Shown here piece by piece: positions 39,401 through 48,993 of a stretch of DNA of 64,000 nt. Every line of letters starts with the position of its first letter. Within the stretch, counting starts at the first letter, position 1. This DNA comes from Chelydra serpentina (taxonomy: Eukaryota > Chordata > Testudines > Chelydridae): contig JBAIAC010000033.1 in the NCBI GenBank assembly GCA_037349315.1, positions 14,650,001 to 14,714,000 on the forward strand, written 5' to 3'. A program made the position numbers and the translations under genes. The notes beneath the pieces were generated by a model. It saw only the letters and a list, made by a program, of their open reading frames with translations. It had not been told where the DNA came from and ran no database searches.

Positions 39401-40882
39401 AATGCAAATGGAGAAGTTATTCTTCATTTTCTGCCCCTTAACCTGTTGTGTAGTGTGGCACTTTAATGTTAAACAGGTGCTATGTTTTACCTAAAACTGA
39501 CTGCACTCCATCAGTGGATGAAGGGTTCCTGCATATAACAATCCTATGCACAGATATAATACTAAATTTGCAACGTACTTTATAAATGTCAATTAAATAA
39601 TCCTCCCACTAACCTGAGTGCTAAGTAAGTAGGTAGTATTATCTCTGTTTACAAAAGGAAAACAGAAAGTGAGACATTAAATGACTCATCCAAAGTACAA
39701 AGGGAACTCTGAGGTAAAGCTAGACCTGGAACTCCAGAGCCAATGGCTCCTTATACTATGCTCTGACCACACCCTATTTGGATAAAAGGCAGGATATAAC
39801 AATAATGTCTACAGGATAACCATGCCAGTTTACACTTGCTGGGTATTATCTCTGATTTATGTTTATGGAATCATTATGACTTGTACTGTTCTCTCATACA
39901 GTCAAGAAATAGGGACTGTCCATAGCTATGTTTAAAATGCATATTCCAATACACTTCCAGCCAAAAGCTTGCTCAGAAACTGGTGTGCAACTGCATATTT
40001 CTGATGCTTCTTCATGTAAAATATTTGCAGCAACCATAAGCGTACCGCATGAAATAAAATCCGTGGAGGGGAAAATAGATATACAAATGTAACTTTAAAA
40101 TACAAACAGGGTCCCCAATGGAAATCAGCCTCCATTATCTGTGGTTAGGTTGAATGAATTATTTCTTCTAGTACTGTAGAAGAAAACATGAGAGAATTGG
40201 GACTATACCGTTTTTCTCCTCCTGTAGGACGGTACTAGGGTGACCAGACAGCAAGTGTGAAAAATCGGGACGGGGGCGGGGGGTAATAGGACCCTATATA
40301 AGAAAAAGCCCCCAAAATCGGGACTGTCCCTATAAAATCGGGACATCTGGTCACCCTAGACGGTACAGATTGTTGCTCCCAGCTAGTGCTGTTGTAGGCA
40401 TTCCAGCCAAATGGGGTGGGGAATTAAACACTGCTCATGTATCTATTTGACAGAGGCTGATTTTAACCTCTCTCTCACACCTTGTTTTTAACCAGCCTCA
40501 GAGAAGATTTGTCCAAGCTGTGTGCTTGTATCAGCCAGGCACCACAGTACTGATCAGTGAAGATGACTCCCCCAATTCCCCAGGCCAGCAATCTAAGTTC
40601 CAGGTGCCATTCAGTATTGTTGCTGATACAGAGCATTCAGCAAACAGTGAAGGAAGCCATGAGACCGGAGACTCTGGAAGATTCTCTCATGAGTCCAACG
40701 ATGAGATACACCTTTCTTCTGTTAGAATTGCCAGCCCACACACCTCCAGTTCCTTTGTAGGCAGTGACTCAGGTGTGAACGTGAACCCTGTCTTGAGTAA
40801 CTGTGAAGAACTTCCGGTACCACTGGCTACTGACCAGACTTCTACCTCATCTCTTCAGATACAGTGCACGGTACAAAACTGA
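27386..40882 (+). CDS. PRTG: Protogenin, C-terminal portion (nine exons)
   Basis: Protogenin is a single-pass cell-surface receptor of the DCC/neogenin/IGDCC superfamily (Ig domains, then FN3 domains, a TM helix and a cytoplasmic tail). It is known for roles in early neural and axial development. The nine exons are 27386-27481, 28012-28198, 30604-30731, 31596-31766, 35236-35418, 36570-36690, 38030-38195, 39124-39228 and 40496-40882, 1544 coding bases in all. Phases join without conflict, no internal stops occur, and every donor is GT and every acceptor AG. Tail motifs [19 protein letters not shown] and [18 protein letters not shown] match my memory of PRTG and argue against IGDCC3, IGDCC4, NEO1 and DCC. 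The Ig domains and first FN3 domains lie outside the window. Confidence 0.9.
28012..28198 (+). CDS. PRTG: PRTG exon: first half of penultimate FN3 domain
   Basis: 187 bp, acceptor TTTAAACAG, donor GTATGT. It encodes the linker [18 protein letters not shown] followed by strands A-C of an FN3 domain with the conserved Trp (IYLHWGRP). Three possible N-glycosylation sites are visible: NTS, NYT and NAS. The proline run comes from a short CCA/CCC repeat. An open frame continues past the donor but is intronic. Confidence 0.9.
28199..30271 (+). other. PRTG: PRTG intron with unassigned GC-richer segment
   Basis: Intron sequence. Positions 28640-29340 are richer in GC than the surroundings and contain overlapping open frames on both strands, none with family character. 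A MIR-like fragment lies at 29520-29670. I see no exon. Confidence 0.5.
29520..29670 (+). mobile_element. MIR-like remnant, 3' part
   Basis: CCTCAATTTCCCCATATGTA, AAATGGGGTTAATA, then CACAGGGGTGCTGTAAGGCT and TGCTTGTAAAGAACTTAGA follow the usual MIR 3' order. Confidence 0.7.
30272..30566 (+). mobile_element. 295-bp PIF/Harbinger-like MITE, copy 1
   Basis: Flanked by TTA (30269-30271 and 30567-30569). Termini GGGCTGGTCTACACTA and AGTGTAGACCTACCC are imperfect inverted repeats. The interior holds a perfect 12-bp hairpin CTTCAGCTACGT-GAATA-ACGTAGCTGAAG (30316-30344) and a GATTTATCGC/GCGATAAATC pair. The 3-bp TTA/TAA duplication and the termini point to PIF/Harbinger. It is non-coding and CpG-rich. 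Its right end is 34 nt from the PRTG exon at 30604. Confidence 0.85.
30604..30731 (+). CDS. PRTG: PRTG exon: second half of penultimate FN3 domain
   Basis: 128 bp, acceptor TTTTGCATAG, donor GTAAGG. It encodes [20 protein letters not shown], the classic Leu-x-Pro-x-Thr-x-Tyr turn and F strand of FN3, then [14 protein letters not shown] at the domain end. A 295-bp MITE with its TTA duplication ends only 34 nt upstream of this exon. Confidence 0.92.
31596..31766 (+). CDS. PRTG: PRTG exon: first half of last FN3 domain
   Basis: 171 bp, acceptor GTCCTACCAG, donor GTAAAC. It encodes [17 protein letters not shown], then [11 protein letters not shown] with the core FN3 Trp, then [11 protein letters not shown]. 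It is joined in phase 1 on both sides. Confidence 0.92.
31767..35235 (+). other. PRTG: PRTG intron
   Basis: It contains MITE copy 2 at 32935-33229. The remainder is AT-rich intron without recognised features. Open frames such as those at 32727-33011 run into the MITE and are not coding. Confidence 0.6.
32935..33229 (-). mobile_element. 295-bp PIF/Harbinger-like MITE, copy 2
   Basis: Flanked by TAA on both sides (32932-32934 and 33230-33232). Termini are GGGCTAGTCTACACTTACC and CTAGTGTAGACCAGCCC. It has the same length as copy 1 and lies in the opposite orientation, with the CAGCTACATTATTTACGTAGCTG hairpin region on the right. It shares TCTAGACGCGATAAATCGAA and GTCGACGGGGGAGCCTG. Located in a PRTG intron. 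Confidence 0.88.
35236..35418 (+). CDS. PRTG: PRTG exon: last FN3 domain end and juxtamembrane stalk
   Basis: 183 bp, acceptor a T-rich tract plus AATAG, donor GTTAGT. It encodes [20 protein letters not shown], a textbook FN3 F-G region, then a hydrophilic stalk of about 30 residues that includes [11 protein letters not shown]. The dibasic stretch in the stalk could be a protease-sensitive site, which is speculation. Confidence 0.92.
36570..36690 (+). CDS. PRTG: PRTG exon: transmembrane segment
   Basis: 121 bp, acceptor TTTCGTGCTGCAG, donor GTATGC. After [13 protein letters not shown] comes a strongly hydrophobic run of about 23 residues beginning [12 protein letters not shown] and ending LILIY. 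It is followed by the basic stop-transfer RSKAR. This sets type I topology with a C-terminal cytoplasmic tail. Confidence 0.93.
36979..37273 (+). mobile_element. 295-bp PIF/Harbinger-like MITE, copy 3
   Basis: It has the same length as copies 1 and 2. Flanks are TAA (36976-36978) and TTA (37274-37276), a one-base difference. A perfect hairpin CTTCAGCTACGT-TATTC-ACGTAGCTGAAG occupies 37201-37229, and TAGACGCGATTAATCGAT lies in the interior. The right terminus is altered (GTGTAGCCCTGGGC). Located in the PRTG intron after the transmembrane exon, in the same hairpin arrangement as copy 2. Confidence 0.82.
38030..38195 (+). CDS. PRTG: PRTG exon: cytoplasmic tail, part 1
   Basis: 166 bp, acceptor ATTGCACAG, donor GTACTG, leaving in phase 0. 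It is hydrophilic and rich in Ser, Thr, Glu and Gln ([19 protein letters not shown]), ending [10 protein letters not shown]. No enzymatic domain is evident. Confidence 0.9.
39124..39228 (+). CDS. PRTG: PRTG exon: cytoplasmic tail, part 2
   Basis: 105 bp, exactly 35 codons, phase 0 to phase 0, so skipping it would keep the frame. It encodes [20 protein letters not shown] followed by [10 protein letters not shown], a motif I associate with the protogenin tail. The acceptor is a CT-rich tract ending TTTTAG; the donor is GTAACC. Confidence 0.92.
39590..39780 (+). mobile_element. MIR/L2-like remnant
   Basis: TAGTATTATCTCTGTTTACA, then GGAAAACAGAAAGTGAGACA and CCAAAGTACAAAGGGAACTC follow MIR-type order, ending ATGCTCTGACCACACCCTA. 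It is old and diverged, in the intron before the last PRTG exon. Confidence 0.5.
40236..40358. mobile_element. hAT-like MITE, copy B, with perfect 8-bp duplication
   Basis: A 123-bp element with inverted termini TAGGGTGACCAGA and TCTGGTCACCCTA. It is flanked by identical octamers GACGGTAC at 40228-40235 and 40359-40366, the hAT signature. The interior has AAAAATCGGGACGGGGG, CCCTATATAAGAAAAAG and TAAAATCGGGACAT. It is closely similar to copy A and lies in the last PRTG intron, 137 nt upstream of the terminal exon. Confidence 0.92.
40496..40882 (+). CDS. PRTG: PRTG terminal exon: cytoplasmic tail end and stop
   Basis: 387 coding bases from the acceptor at 40494-40495 to TGA at 40880-40882 (129 codons with the stop). 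It encodes [20 protein letters not shown], an acidic Ser-Pro stretch, then the conserved-looking [14 protein letters not shown]. About 50 more Ser/Thr-rich residues end in QCTVQN. The final stretch may be longer than in mammals, where I recall the protein stopping soon after the HLSSV motif. Confidence 0.92.
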   Translation, partial: PQRRFVQAVCLYQPGTTVLISEDDSPNSPGQQSKFQVPFSIVADTEHSANSEGSHETGDSGRFSHESNDEIHLSSVRIASPHTSSSFVGSDSGVNVNPVLSNCEELPVPLATDQTSTSSLQIQCTVQN

Positions 40883-41272
40883 GTTACCTATCCTGACAGT
40901 CATGCCAGACATCCTCACAATGTATGTCTGTTCGAAGGACAATGAACAGGGAGCCAAAGTTTATTGTGGAAAGCCTGATATCCCATCAGGTGATTCCATA
41001 TTTCTTTTGAATGTTTTTTGTTGTTTTTCTTAAGTCACTCACTTTGAATGTTCAGTGGTAAACAATGTGAAAGGACAGTAAAGCTTTCTGACTAGAGTTA
41101 AAAATATATCACTGGAGCAAAGGGAAGGCTGTTGGCCCCTTTGCTGAATATCTACCTCAGTTTGCCAAATGGCGAACTCTGAATGACAACTGCTTTACCT
41201 CATTTGTATTATAGTTGGTCTCAGCTACATAACTGATGATACTTCCTAGTAGGATTTTTTTTTTCTGTATAT

Positions 41273-41331
<59 letters not shown>
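41273..41331. repeat. (TG)n-(AG)n microsatellite in likely 3' UTR
   Basis: Seven TG units followed by about 22 AG units, some 390 bp after the PRTG stop codon. Confidence 0.95.
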
Positions 41332-41336
<5 letters not shown>

Positions 41337-44300
41337 AAGGAGTTGTATAGGTAGATGAACAAGACACTTTAGCTGAAGCTCTGACTTTAAAAAGAGGGGA
41401 TCCTTGAAGGGATTAGATAAATGATTTAACATGACTGACCTGAAGAACATCAAATGAGAAAACTGTAGGACTGTTACCTTTGAGAAAACCGTGCATCAGT
41501 ATGAAAATAATGGGGTTAGTACTTCAAAATGTTCAGTAAACAGCTACATTGAGTCTTTAAAAAGTAATTGGACTCTACTTTTTACCCACTTGATTGCTAT
41601 ATCTTCCAGTATCCCAGCCTGCATAGGACAGTGCCTTTTCCACACAGTTCTGTTGTGCCAGCAGTTGCTGACAGGATGTATGTTAAATCCACAGGGCTCT
41701 AGGGCATGCTGGATTCCCCACAAAGACATAAAACTGCTCCTTTATTGACGATTAGTGCTAGAAAGCTTGGTGAAATTAATTAGTATTCAGCTTCCAGCCA
41801 GCTTGGAGTGGTATGAAAACTCTGCCTGAAAAAAACACATATAATAGACAAGTAATGCTGAATGTTTCAATATCCCAGTACTTCAAAGCAATGGTGCCTT
41901 CCATTATATATAATGAAATTACTGCTTTGCCTTATGCCTTCTTAGCATTCATAAAGTTGCTTTGGAGTATAGAAAGATGCCTTAAATGCTTCTTAGATTT
42001 TATGGGTAAATTGTGAGATTAGTAATTATATTTCAGTTTTACCCAGCTCTGTAGTATGTCTGAGCTGTTGTTAAAATGCAGTCCTGTTTCTTGCCTCCAT
42101 TTAGGATGCTATTAGTGAGGAATTTTAGTTCAGGGAGTGACTTCAACCACATGCCAGTCTAAAACTCTAATTACGCCTCAATGAAAAATAAAAAGACAGA
42201 GCTTTAGTTGAAAAGTCTGTTGAAAGGGTGAATGTTGATACTGCCTTGTACCCATACAATTCCTGTTTTATACTACCTCCTTTTAAAGTTATTCTAGTGT
42301 TATTTTTTTCCTGTACTCAGGGAACAGTTTGTTACTTTTGACCTGCCTCAGAGAAATCTGGGGCAAACTGACAGGGTATCATGTTTTTGTTTTTAATGGG
42401 CGGGGTGGGTATGGGGGTCGAATTCATCAATGTCGTAAACTAGTTCATCTACAGTTTTCCCCCACAGTTCATTTTGAAAAATAAAATTAGACATTTGTTT
42501 ATATTTTTCAAAATGTCAAAAATTTAAGGTCGTGGAAAAACAGCTAGGGTGAAATCCTCAGTGTCAAAACTCCCATCAGCTTAATTAACACCAAGATTTC
42601 ACCCCTTATATGATCTGAATTACTTTTGGCTGCTTACTTACAGCTCAGAAGTTAGTCAAAAGCCATCAGTAAGCCCTAGTGTTCTGTTTTTATTTATTTT
42701 ATTTTTATTTTTTTATGAAGCGGCCTGTAGTTACTGTAGATCTTTAGCTTGTAACTGTTTGCTCGTTCTGTACCAGACAGTACATGTTCACCTTTTCATA
42801 GCGTTGTTGACAGAAAGGCTTTAAAATAATAATCTTGTACCAAAGAATTTTCTGTAGGAAAAAAAAGAAGAAAACTACATATTATTTTCCAAAAATAATT
42901 GAATTAGTTAAAAACTATAGATTTGAAGAGCTGAATACATTTTATTGTATAAGTAGTTACTAACAAAAAACAATAGGGCTTCTATTGATTGTAGTAGTTG
43001 ATTGCATAGTTTAGTTGTTTGCTTCTGCAATTTTTAACTACCTTATTGTTACAAGAGCCTTTAAAGAAAGTTGTAATAATGTCTTACCAGCAGATATCTC
43101 CAAAGACTTCCAAGTGTAATTTGGTTTTTTTTCTTCAGCATGTAGTTCTTCAACAATACAGTATTAGATAAAATATTTTTGAATAGTTTTTTTTTTTTAT
43201 CTACTCGCTGAAGAAAAAGAAAACCTTTTCACCAAAGATTTATTTTTTGGTCTCATCGGGCAAAATATTTAGTGTACAGCAAAGTACTGTTTCTAGATAG
43301 CTAAAATGTGAATTCTTTGAAACTAGATAAGAATGTGTAACCATAGCGTGAAGTTTCACACTTTTTCTTTCAGATTAGCCTCATTTTAGTGTTTCACTCA
43401 TAAAGGGCTGATATGCAAAGGGTAACTATTTTTCTTCTCCAAAGACTTGTTTGCTGTAAGTACTGATACACTGATACCACTTTTATGCCATACATTACTA
43501 TTAACTCTACTCCTCAACTTTTTCATGCCAAAGATCAGCTACATAGATTAACCTGTGAATAATCAGAGAGCAGCAGATTAGATACCAATATTTTTCAGTC
43601 TAGCTAGCCTCAGTAGCCAAAGAGATCAAAATATTAAATTTACTAAAGAGCAATACATCCACAATGCTGTTTATCCATACGTTGTTATTCAAGTACTTTT
43701 TATCAGCAAATGAAGAAAACCAAAGATATTTAAGGTTACCTCAGCATATAGGCAAATTTAGTTAGACAATAAATTGTTTTATTTTATGTTAACCAAATAT
43801 AATGTGTATCTCCAGAACCTAGCCCCTATGGACACACTTCCCTTTACTTTGTCATAAACCTAATCCAAACTAATATTCATTCTTACTATGGAACAAAGAG
43901 TATGATCACAGCGAAGATTTATGTGGCCTGATGATAATTTGGACTCTATCACAAAAATAGTATTTTATGGGAAACAAATTTTCGTACAATTCAGGAGATG
44001 CCTAGTTTGAGCAAGGTAATTCCTACACATATGCTTTGATGCTGTTCCCATTGAAATCAATGGCAGAACTCCTATGGACTCCAGTGGAAGCAAAATCAGA
44101 CACATAGTTTAACTGTTGTGGTATTCTTCAGGACATAGAGCCAGTAAGAGTGCAATATGATTAATATAGCATGTAATTACTTTGACAGCTTTGGGAATGA
44201 ACTTTCAAATACATTTATGATTCTTAAAGGGCAGTTTTCATATGCAGACTTTGTCCATTCCATTGGCAATAAGAATGTCTGACAAAACTCTACAGGCAAC

Positions 44301-44846
44301 ATAATCATAGAATGTCCAGACATTTTTGTTGTCTGTGTCCACAGATCCTGGGTTCTGGAGATGAGAAAACACCCATTCTCTAATTATGAATTTTACTGAG
44401 TATGTTTTGGAAGACGAACATAAATGTGGAATTTTCTGTTACACCATATGAATTGATTTTGTTAAATGTGTTAAGAACTAACGAGCCATGGCTGGTGTAA
44501 TGAGCGTATGTGCAACCCTTGTATTTTAAAAAAGAAATTCAGTTGAAGAGACATGGAAGCTTGCATGTAAAAATGTACTGAGAAAATCCTAAAATTGACT
44601 GAGTGGTTTAATTAATTGGGAACAAACCAAAAGACCCAGCATGCTTGAGGCTGCATTGATTTATTTTCTGTGCATTTCAGAAACCATGAAAGTCTTTCAA
44701 TTTCTGGCTTTCAAGAATTCTCCTGGAAGAACACTTTCAGTTTTCCCTTGTGGAATTGCTGCATCTCAACTGAACTTCTTTTTCACAAATCTGTTCTTGT
44801 AAAAGAAACTGTAAAATCTATATTTATCATTTTATTAACTGACTAC

Positions 44847-45072
44847 GGGCTTGTCTACACTGTGCCACAGCACACGGACGGTGGGGGGTGTGAATTGAAT
44901 TGCAGAGAGCACAGTCTTGTGCCCTAGCTACCTCCTTCAAAGAGCACTACATAATCGCAAACTTGGGTACCTTTTAGTTCACACCAGCATTGTCCATGTG
45001 GACCAGTTACAGCACAACACTTTGATGTGTCCTGCACCTCGATAGTCCGCACTACGGCACAGTATAGACATC
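44847..45072. mobile_element. PIF/Harbinger-like MITE, divergent type
   Basis: Termini GGGCTTGTCTACACTGTGCC and GGCACAGTATAGACATC form an inverted repeat sharing GTCTACACTGTGCC with one mismatch. At about 226 bp it is shorter than the 295-bp family, and its interior differs (TGGTACC-like and CAC-rich). The flanking duplication is unclear. Confidence 0.6.
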
Positions 45073-45231
45073 AGTTTACTGAGCTGCTTCTTCCCAAACG
45101 TATGGGATTTTGACAAAGAGAAAGTATTCTGAAGTGTGTGTACCAGTTTATACTATTTTTAACACGTTTGCTCTGTGTTTTTATCCCAATGCTTTAAACT
45201 AAGGCTGAATCCTCTTCGTCTTGCTCACATA

Positions 45232-45303
45232 GGCCCTGCTCCTGCTCCCATTGAAGTCAATGGCAGAATTCACATTAATTTCAGTGGTGGCAGGATCAGG
45301 CCC
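45232..45303. mobile_element. 72-bp palindromic MITE
   Basis: Ends GGCCCTGCTCCTGC and GCAGGATCAGGCCC form an imperfect inverted repeat around CCCATTGAAGTCAATGG, itself a small palindrome. This structure belongs to short non-autonomous DNA elements common in sauropsid genomes. Confidence 0.6.
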
Positions 45304-45612
45304 ATAAATAGTTCTGTTGATTTCAGTGGGATTATTTGCATGATGTGAACAAACACAGTTTTTAAGGCCTATTTCTATTTCAGTGTTCGCATTGTACTTC
45401 AAAGGGCCTAATTCTGCAGTCCTTTCTCAGGCAAAATTCCCATTAAAATCTGAGTAAGAGCTGCACGATCGTGTTCACTCCATTTATTGCAGAGGGACTG
45501 TTGTTCATAACATCACTCTGAGTTGGTGGCAAAACTCCCATTGACATCAGACGGAGCAGTATGCAGCGATCAAGGCCATTGTATGAAAGTCTTCTGAAAA
45601 CACAGCATAGCA

Positions 45613-45722
45613 GGGCCAGATTCTGATCTCATTTGCACTGGTGTAAATCAGAAGTGATTTCACTAACCTCAGCAAAATTACTCTGGATTTACTCTGATAC
45701 AACTGAGAGCAGAATCTAGACT
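45613..45722. mobile_element. 110-bp palindromic MITE
   Basis: GGGCCAGATTCTGATCTCA at the left and GAGAGCAGAATCTAGACT at the right are inverted. The interior GTGTAAATCAGAAGTGATTT and TACTCTGGATTTACTCTGA folds back on itself. It is an old copy. Confidence 0.55.
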
Positions 45723-46502
45723 AATATGTGATGAAAAAGAACACTACCTTGTGTGTGTATTTAAGGTTTTATAATTCAGAACGAGCCCTTTGGAAAGTGA
45801 CACTGTAATGCAGTAACCTCAAAAGGCCTTTTTTTCTCTTAGTGATTTAAACCAGCCTTTTACCAGATATTTAAAATTATTGGGATAGCTAGAAGTTCAG
45901 TGTAACAAAAAAGAATTTAAAATGCTCATTCCCAATAAGTACCTGTTCATAAGGTATTTCCAAAGACAGTCTATGAAGTATAACCTAAGTCAGCATTTAA
46001 ATGACAATGGGCCCAATTTACAAATGATTTGTACTAGAGTAGGATTAGTAAATAATTAACAAATTTAAGTATTTGTTTGAAACTACGCAATCGGTCCTTG
46101 TTGGAGGTTTTAAAAAAAATATTTTCAGGGACAGGTAAGTGCTAATTCCAGTGTCTTCCAACGTTCCTGGTTAACCTTAGTGTACTGTTGATCAGTTAAT
46201 GCTACTAAGTATCTTGAGCTTAGCTACTGGAACTCTAGAGCTGCTGGTACCAAGTAGTTATCAGGGCAGGGAGATTGGACTCGCTGTCTATTTCTAGGAA
46301 CTCTTAAAAGCGTGTCTGTAACTAACTTAAAGAACAGTATTTTAAGACAATTTTTCTTTTTATGAAACCTCATTTTCTATGACATTGCCTTTAAAAATAT
46401 TATTACTCTTCAAATATTTAATACAAAAACTAGTACCTGTTTTATATTATTATCATATTGTTAAATCCATCTTGGTTCGAACATCAAAAAATAAATTGAG
46501 TT

Positions 46503-46665
46503 CAGGCTAAATTCTGCTCTCAGCTGTGCTGATATAAATCTGGTGTGATTTAATTTATTTCAATGGATTTTCTCTAGATTTATACCACTGTAACATCTGC
46601 CCTGATTTACTTTAAAGGGACTTAAACACATGCTTAAGTGCTTTGCTGAACTGGGGCCTGAGAGC
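46503..46665. repeat. Degenerate palindromic MITE remnants
   Basis: AAATTCTGCTCTCAGCTGTG with ATAAATCTGGTGTGATTT and TAGATTTATACCACTGTAAC resembles the 45613 element. It is followed by GGGACTTAAACACATGCTTA and CTGGGGCCTGAGAGCAGA. One or two decayed short elements are present; the boundaries are uncertain. Confidence 0.4.
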
Positions 46666-47689
46666 AGAAATCCTACAATTTTATTAGTAGGATAAATTAG
46701 TGAATTGAGCCCATTGTAGGAATTTGCTATTACATTGGTATTACATATACCTTCATTGTATCTGCCTGGTGTTTTCAGTAAAAACTGATTGTATATGAAA
46801 CCTACTTTTTTTATATATATACAAAAATGTTGCTTTTTGGTTGTTTTGCCTTTTTTTTTCTTTTTGTTTTTTAAAGGTGTGAATTAATTGCAAGTGTAGG
46901 ACCCAGTTATGTATCTCATATTGTGGGTGTTCTGGATCCTTTCACTCCTGTATGCCATTTTCTTGTAAGGGCAGCAATGGCTGACTTGCTAATGGAGGAT
47001 AGAGCTGAATTATATTAATTTTATATTTGACTCAGGGGATCAGCTCTGTGAATTCCATTGCATGAGGGAGGCTAATGCTTGCCTTGATTTTGAATGTACC
47101 TTTTTAATGTCTTTTTAAAAATATTTTGTTTAATAATGTGGATTTGTTTTTCTTTTTATAGCATTCTAGTAAATGTTACTTAGTGTGTTGTTTTTTCCCA
47201 GGGTTGTTTATGTACTACCCAAAGGTCATGCCAAAAATGAATAGAAGTTTAAATGCCAAAATGTTTATGAAACTGCTGTCTAAATACTGATTGATTGCAC
47301 AGTTTAAATAAAAGTTTTCCTTAGTAAAAATATATATTTTTTTAAAGGAAGTCATTTGTGGCTAGTGGTTCAAAGCATGGGAGGATATTGTAATTTGTAC
47401 AGTGCCATAAATCTGCATGTTGTTTTACAATAAACAGGGTGTCCTGACCCAAAGAGTTTGCAGTTAAACAAACCAAGATTCAGGACAACAGGTCAGGTAA
47501 GGAGGGTACAGAGATTGATAGTGACTAGAACAAAGTAGGATGGATTCTTCACCGATATGAGTCTTAAGAAAGTTTTGGAGGAGGGCGCTTAAGTCTGGGT
47601 TCTTGTTGGCCTCTTCGCAGACTGAGCAGTTTCGTGCTATTGTGTGCCATAGCATTTCATTCATAAAGACAGACTGTGAGTATACAGCA

Positions 47690-48372
47690 CTGATCTTGCC
47701 ACCATGTGTCCTAAACATGGGTGGCAGGTTTGTATAATTTTTGGTGGTGTCCATAATGGGTCCAAGTCCCTCCCCCACCCCACCCCACCCCACACCTGCC
47801 TAAGGCTCTGGGAGGGAGTTTGGGTGCGGGAGGGGTGCGGGCTCTGGGGCAGGGGGTTGGGATGTGGGAGAGGGTGAGGTGCTTACCTCGGGTGGCTCCC
47901 GAAAGCAACTCGCACACCCCTATGGCAGCAGCTCCTAGGTGGGGAGGCCAGGGGGTCTCCACTCACTGCTGCCCACAGGCACTGCCCCTGCAGCTCCCAT
48001 TGGCCGCAGTTCCCGGCCAATGGGAGCTGCAGAGTTGGTGCTCGGGGCGGGGGCAGCGCGCAGAGATCCCCCCTTCTCTGGGGCCATAGGGCTGTTCCGA
48101 CCACTTCTGGGAGTGGCACAGAGTAAAGCTGGGCAGGAAGCCGCCTCAGCCCCGCTACGCTGCCAGTGGTGGCGGCCAGGGGTCCCTGGGCCCTTTTAAA
48201 TCACCTGGGGGTGGCAGGCGGGGCCAGAAGATGCTCTGGGGAAGGCATGCAGGGGCGGCAGGCAGGGCTGGGGGAGAGACCTGTCTCTGAACATTGGTGG
48301 AGTCAGGCCCCTGGGGCCTGAATATTCCTGGAGCACGGGCACCACGGGCCCATATAACTCACCGCCTCTGAA
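47690..48372. repeat. Unclassified GC-rich interspersed repeat with long palindrome
   Basis: A sharp GC-rich island in AT-rich surroundings. It starts near GGGTGGCAGGTTTGTATAAT and ends near GGGCCCATATAACTCACCGC. It contains a perfect 16-bp inverted repeat GCAGCTCCCATTGGCC (47990-48005) and GGCCAATGGGAGCTGC (48015-48030) with a 9-nt loop. Its words recall a GC-rich repeat of turtles whose class I cannot name. Overlapping open frames on both strands are compositional artefacts. Confidence 0.5.
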
Positions 48373-48815
48373 TATGTGATCTACCATAGGATATTATCAT
48401 CCACCTCAAAATCCCATGCCTTCCTCCCATTACCACATATGTTCTCTGCTTTGGCATGTTAGTTTCACTGAGAGTGAGAGACCTGCGCTTCCACTGTGTG
48501 TTGCCACAACATTTTGAAAGCCTGCTGCTGCTGATTTGGCACCAACTACCTCACTTACGTTTTTTCACTTGTCTATTGAATCTTGCATACCAAATTATGA
48601 CAACACTGTTAAAATGCAATTGCTGTTAGTCAAAAAGCATTCCGGAGAGGAATTTATTTTCGATTAACATGAATCCAGTTTAATTAGCAAGGAGATTATG
48701 TTTTCTTTGGGGACTGAATGACTTGGATGGCTAACACAGTATAGAGACTATCACCTTGAAGGCAGTTGAAATGCAGCCCAAGCCAATGACTAAACAAGAG
48801 AGTCAGTACCATCTG

Positions 48816-48904
48816 TAGAAGCGACAAAGGGTCCTGTGGCACCTTATAGACTAACAGAGGTATTGGAGCATAAGCTTTCGTGGGTGAATACCCACTTCTT
48901 CGGA
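48816..48904 (-). mobile_element. Hammerhead-like repeat, second copy
   Basis: On the minus strand it starts CCGAAGA, then stem-loop AGTGGGTATTCACCCAC, GAAA, GC-TTAT-GC and TC, then CAATACCTCTGTTAGTCTAT and AAGGTGCCACAGGACC. It has the same architecture as the 20085 copy but belongs to a different subfamily. The cleavage-site base is a permissible C. The core CUGAUGA position reads CCGAAGA and is damaged. Confidence 0.6.
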
Positions 48905-48993
48905 ACTTAGAACTGGTGCGGACCAGGGGAATCCGACTGTTTAATTAAAACAAAGCATCGTGAAGGCCCGCGGTGGGTGTTGACGCGATGTGA
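48905..48993 (+). rRNA. 28S rRNA gene fragment (89 bp, retrocopied)
   Basis: It matches a highly conserved stretch of vertebrate 28S rRNA: ACTTAGAACTGGTGCGGACC, then GGAATCCGACTGTTTAATTA and GGGTGTTGACGCGATGTGA. I see two differences from the sequence I remember, both C-to-T at CpG sites (GCATCGTGAA and GCGGTGGG). By memory it stops roughly 85 nt upstream of the classical R2 insertion site. It is a displaced fragment, not an rRNA gene. Confidence 0.85.

Larger units (their letters stand above)
40883..47312 (+). other. PRTG: PRTG 3' UTR and downstream sequence (end uncertain)
   Basis: Non-coding and AT-rich after the stop. AATAAA hexamers occur at 42187-42192, 42480-42485 and 47307-47312. The last is followed by a short T-rich stretch and would imply a 3' UTR of about 6.4 kb. 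The palindromic MITEs at 44.8-46.7 kb would then be transcribed. The true polyadenylation site cannot be decided from sequence alone. Confidence 0.4.

Noticed and set aside
47711..48387. Several 60-90 codon frames on both strands.
   Set aside because: Composition-driven frames in a GC-rich interspersed repeat; no conserved motif.
48905..48993. Functional ribosomal RNA gene.
   Set aside because: Only 89 bp of 28S, abruptly joined to mobile-element sequence and bounded by a target duplication.
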